Source: Sphingobium sp. (GTDB lineage: Bacteria > Pseudomonadota > Alphaproteobacteria > Sphingomonadales > Sphingomonadaceae). Taken from it: a stretch of 37,669 nt of DNA. The notes under the pieces were generated by a model. That model was not told the DNA's origin, ran no database searches, and worked only from the letters and a program-made list of their open reading frames with translations. Each line of letters begins with the position of its first letter. The first letter of the stretch is position 1. A program made the position numbers and the translations under genes. Below, piece after piece: positions 34,640 through 37,669 of this stretch. The DNA is taken from assembly GCA_022652485.1 (NCBI GenBank), contig JALCRK010000035.1, positions 1-37,669 on the forward strand, read 5' to 3'.

Positions 34640-35717
34640 TGACGCGCTCCTTCATATCGATCTGGATGTCGGATTGGGCGCGAGCCTCGATGTCCGCATA
34701 ATATTCGGATAGGTCCATTTTGGAGAAATCCAGCGCCTGGAACTCTTCAGGCGTGAAGCCCCGGCACATCGGCTTTTTGGGCGAGCCCCACAGATTGCCG
34801 TTGAACGCCTTCAATTGCGGGCGGCCCTGCTCCTGAATGATGCGGCCGAGCTTGGTGTTGAAGCAGCAATGGCCGCGCGCCTTTTGCAGGCAGATCCCGA
34901 GGAAGCTCGAGGTGCAGTAGCTGCCGACCTCGTGGCACATGCCCGAGCCGCGCAGCATGCCGACTTCCATGTCCTGTTGGTCGCAGCCCTGGAGAAGCAC
35001 CTCGATCATGAAATTGATCGCAAGGCTGATCGCGATCGAGGTTGGATCAAGGCCGATGATCAGTGCATTGGCGCCGGCATTCGCTGCCTGGCCCGCGGTC
35101 GCCCCGGCACGGAACGCTGTAAAGGCCGCGCTCATGCCGGTGAAGACGCCCTTGGCGACCGCGATCTTGGTGCCGATCGAACCGATCGACGATCCCATGC
35201 CGTCCTTGACGATTTTGCCCTTATCCTTGCAGCAGTTCGAGAGGGTCGTGCTGAGCCCGGGGGGCCGGCAGCGCATCGCGCGGCCGCTGAATATCTCGAT
35301 CGTACCCAGGCAATTGCCGTCGGCATCGACCGGGCCGTCGGGCGCCGTGCCGGGGTCCTCGATCGGAGGCTCCTCGACAATCGGATTGGCCGCCACATCG
35401 GCGCAGCTATGGGGCGAACAGGTCGCGCCGCCATTCTTGGGCAGGCAGGCGAACTGGGATCCGAGCGGGCAGCTATAATCGCCGGAAGGGGCCGCCACGC
35501 AGGCGATCTCCTCGAGCGGGCATTGATACTGGCCGCTCGAGGTGATGGTGCAATAGGCCATCTCGCCGGCGTCGGCTGCGTCGCCATTGCCGTTGAGATC
35601 GGCGGCGCACATCTGCTGTGCGGAAGCAGGCTGTGGCTGGCACGCCGCGACCAAGGCGCAGCCGAACAGCACCGCATGTGCCGCACTGCGTGGCAAAAGG
35701 AGCCACCGCGCGATCAT
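34611..35717 (-). CDS. traN: TraN, C-terminal mating-pair stabilisation part as a separate protein
   Basis: A 368-residue outer-membrane protein. The N-terminus has a signal with possible lipobox (LVAAC at about 22-26) and a Cys-rich leader. The second half matches the conserved C-terminus of TraN of F-type plasmids: CCKDKGKIV, CHEVGSYCTSSFLGICLQ, RGHCCFNTKLGRIIQEQGR, CRGFTPEEFQALDFSKMDL. In F this region is fused to a receptor-binding N-terminal part in one protein of about 600 residues. Here that part is the preceding gene. The ATG at 35717 overlaps the preceding stop in ATGA. A longer open frame to 35978 is not used. Confidence 0.87.
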   Translation of the reverse strand: MIARWLLLPRSAAHAVLFGCALVAACQPQPASAQQMCAADLNGNGDAADAGEMAYCTITSSGQYQCPLEEIACVAAPSGDYSCPLGSQFACLPKNGGATCSPHSCADVAANPIVEEPPIEDPGTAPDGPVDADGNCLGTIEIFSGRAMRCRPPGLSTTLSNCCKDKGKIVKDGMGSSIGSIGTKIAVAKGVFTGMSAAFTAFRAGATAGQAANAGANALIIGLDPTSIAISLAINFMIEVLLQGCDQQDMEVGMLRGSGMCHEVGSYCTSSFLGICLQKARGHCCFNTKLGRIIQEQGRPQLKAFNGNLWGSPKKPMCRGFTPEEFQALDFSKMDLSEYYADIEARAQSDIQIDMKERVNAYLKAVGE

Positions 35718-37669
35718 CGCACCGTCCCCGTGCAGACAAGGTCCGCGCCGCCCAGGCGCACGGTCTGCATCATCACGACCGCCTCGGGAAAATCGTCGAG
35801 ACAGCCGCAAGCCGAGACGATCTCCTCGCCAGGGCCGGTCGGACAGGCATTGTCGCTCCCGCAAGCATGATAGAAGCTGTCGTAGGCGGTCGGATTGTTC
35901 TGCAGGCTGCCGACGACGCCGGCCGGCGCCGCGGCCGTATTCACGCGAGGCGCGCGTGTTTTGCAAATGGGCTCGCATGCAGGCACGCTGCCACGATCTG
36001 GCAAGCTGAATGGCCGCGTCGATTCCGCGAAGCTACCATCCCCCTGCCGCGCGCGATCGGCCAATATCGTCTCGGTCGAATGGTCGATGATATAGGTGCC
36101 ACGGCTCGTGTCCGGTTTCGGTAGCGATGTGCTGTCGATCGCGCATCGATAGGTCCTGTCCTTCTGAAAGAAGTCCCGGGTGAGGGATACCGGACAGGCT
36201 TCGGTGCCGAGGAGCCGCGTCTGGGGCAGCGGACGCAGGCCCGTGCTGATGCCGTTCCGGAAGGTCTGGACGCCATCGATCATCTCGCTATCGACCCGGC
36301 ATTTGGAATCGGCCGCGATTGCCCCGCAATGATCGACCAGCTGTTCGACGGTTCGGCAGCTATCGTCGACCTCGACATGGACCCGCGCCATGCCCTCCCC
36401 GTGATCGCCAACCGCGACGCGCAACCAGATCTCATGGTCGCCCGGGGTGAGCCAGGGCTTCAGATCGAGATTGGGATAAGCGTAAAAAGTTCGCCCCAGC
36501 TCGCATCGGCCTGGAGGAAAGCCGGTCGAGGTCCAGGGGCTTGGGCCGGACGCGACCAGCGTGCCATCGATCCGGACCTGGCCCCAATCGTCCGCGAAAT
36601 ACTCCGCGAGCCGTGCGTCGACGATACGGTCGGAAGCGCCGACATGCAGCGTCATCTTGAAGTCGAACAGGCGGCAGCTTCCCCCGGAAAGGCTGTTGTC
36701 GCTCGGAGAGCCCAGATAGAAGTCGACCGCCTTGCCGCTCTTGATCGTCGAATAGCCGCCGCTCGTCCGGGTGATGATATCGTCGATGCCGGATTTGACG
36801 ACCGTCACTTGCCGCTCGATCGTGCAGTGCCGGAGTTGCTGCGCGGTCCCGTGGCCGACCGGCGAGCCGGATAGCGACTGGAACACATGGTTGCTGGACG
36901 CCGCTGCGAATGCATCGCCCGCGAGCGCGCTGGGGTTGGCGCGATAAGCGGTCTGGGCAAGCGAGGGGTCGCTCGTGCAGGCGGTCGACTGGGCGCCGAC
37001 ATAGCGGATCGAGGGGCCGTCGATCATCGCCTGCGCGACACCGATGCGTGGATCGGCCGTGGTGAGCGCGCCGATCATCCCGCCGCCCAGGTCCCCGAGC
37101 ACCGAGGCCATGTTGCCCCAGGCGAGATTGGTCCCGCAGCTATTGTTTATGCAGTAGCAACCGGCGAGCTGCGGCATGTCGACCTGGGTGAGCTTCAGAT
37201 TGCGCGCCGTATCCATGTCCCAGCGAAAATAGTTGCACTGGTTCCAGGTGCCTGGCTGGCAGGAGATCACGCCGTTCGCGCAAATGCCCGAGACCGGCAC
37301 CGGCAGATTGATGCGGCTGTCGACCGTGCCATCGAAGTCGGTGTCCCGCGCGATCTGAACTGAGGCCAGGTCGCCGGAGGAGGCCGGTTGGACCAGCACT
37401 TCCATCAGCGTCGCCGTCTTCTGACAGGCCAGATTGGGAGTGAATGCCTTGCTGCTGTCGACCGTCGTGATCGGCTGCCCCGAAAGCCCCGGCGTGACAT
37501 AGTTGCGCTGTAGAGCCTCGCTGTCGCCGGACTTGGCGCGCGCGGCTTCGGCCGCTGTCCGCGCGCGCTCCTCCATTGTCTGGGCGAGCGCGGGCGGCGC
37601 CGAAAAGAGGGTGGCCAGCGCGGTCGCGGTAACGGTCCAGACCAGGGGGAGCAGCCCGGACCGCCAGGG
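35714..37669 (-). CDS. TraN-like large Cys-rich protein, 5' end cut by window edge
   Basis: At least 651 residues; the true start is off the right edge. An internal ATG at 37576 is not the start: the 31 codons before it continue the frame and encode a signal peptide (LLPLVWTVTATALATLFSAPPALA-Q). The mature protein is Cys-rich, with CANGVISCQPGTWNQC, GCYCINNSCG, a beta-sandwich-like middle (WGQVRIDGTLVASG, LTPGDHEIWLRVAVGD) and CIDSTSLPK-type repeats. It ends CGCLDDF and CTGTVR. By position and Cys pattern it looks like the N-terminal half of TraN, the receptor-contacting part. It is coupled by ATGA to the TraN C-terminal gene. Confidence 0.82.
   Translation of the reverse strand, partial: PWRSGLLPLVWTVTATALATLFSAPPALAQTMEERARTAAEAARAKSGDSEALQRNYVTPGLSGQPITTVDSSKAFTPNLACQKTATLMEVLVQPASSGDLASVQIARDTDFDGTVDSRINLPVPVSGICANGVISCQPGTWNQCNYFRWDMDTARNLKLTQVDMPQLAGCYCINNSCGTNLAWGNMASVLGDLGGGMIGALTTADPRIGVAQAMIDGPSIRYVGAQSTACTSDPSLAQTAYRANPSALAGDAFAAASSNHVFQSLSGSPVGHGTAQQLRHCTIERQVTVVKSGIDDIITRTSGGYSTIKSGKAVDFYLGSPSDNSLSGGSCRLFDFKMTLHVGASDRIVDARLAEYFADDWGQVRIDGTLVASGPSPWTSTGFPPGRCELGRTFYAYPNLDLKPWLTPGDHEIWLRVAVGDHGEGMARVHVEVDDSCRTVEQLVDHCGAIAADSKCRVDSEMIDGVQTFRNGISTGLRPLPQTRLLGTEACPVSLTRDFFQKDRTYRCAIDSTSLPKPDTSRGTYIIDHSTETILADRARQGDGSFAESTRPFSLPDRGSVPACEPICKTRAPRVNTAAAPAGVVGSLQNNPTAYDSFYHACGSDNACPTGPGEEIVSACGCLDDFPEAVVMMQTVRLGGADLVCTGTVR

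Noticed and set aside
35714..37576. ATG at 37576 as the true start of the TraN-like gene
   Set aside because: The frame continues upstream to the window edge and encodes a signal peptide, so the start is outside the window.
1..37669. tRNA, rRNA, CRISPR array, transposase or insertion-sequence ends
   Set aside because: I looked for these by eye and found no spaced direct repeats, no transposase motifs and no recognisable RNA genes. A covariance-model scan was not possible.

Overview
The window is GC-rich alphaproteobacterial DNA, most likely from a sphingomonad (Sphingobium, Novosphingobium or Sphingopyxis type). The grounds are the MucR/Ros-type regulator, the codon use, the composition of the czc cluster and the F-like transfer genes. 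It reads as a piece of a conjugative plasmid or integrative element with metal-resistance cargo. The genus is inferred; no rRNA, replication or integration gene lies in the window.

Bases 1-4973 hold a lead/zinc/cadmium module. A P1B-type ATPase with a CPC motif (minus strand, C-terminus cut off by the left edge) is divergent from a MerR-family regulator. An FTR1-type permease with a fused cytochrome c domain (PbrT-like) follows the regulator. Both the ATPase and the permease have MerR-type promoters with a 19-bp spacer, one of them with a perfect dyad resembling pbr operators. Bases 5071-16198 are one long plus-strand metal-efflux cluster: a His-rich secreted protein, CzcC, CzcB, a small lipoprotein, CzcA, a DUF190 PII-like protein, an SPC-type P1B-4 ATPase (CzcP-like) with a His-rich linker, an SRPBCC protein, an MliC-like lipoprotein and a ZIP-like transporter. 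Several junctions overlap by 4-8 bases.

Bases 16199-20906 are a looser accessory region: an orphan ECF sigma factor, a short AraC-type regulator, a MucR-type zinc-finger regulator, an AHSA1/SRPBCC protein, then an unrecognised protein (possibly HEPN-like) coupled to a PIN-domain protein. Bases 20939-25770 (minus) form a probable toxin-antitoxin and defence operon: DUF1778 antitoxin, GNAT toxin, a nucleotidyltransferase-HEPN fusion, and a 995-residue protein with a RelA/SpoT synthetase domain at its N-terminus and a large helical C-terminal region. This last block is the best candidate for an undescribed system. A small membrane protein (26058-26498) converges on the transfer operon.

Bases 26495-37669 (minus) are an F-type (MPF-F) conjugation operon. 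In transcription order: a TraN-like N-terminal protein (5' end off the right edge), a separate TraN C-terminal protein, TrbC, an S26 signal peptidase, TraF, a TrbB-like thioredoxin protein, TraH and TraG. Most junctions overlap, so translational coupling is likely. The operon would build and stabilise the mating pair for transfer of the element.
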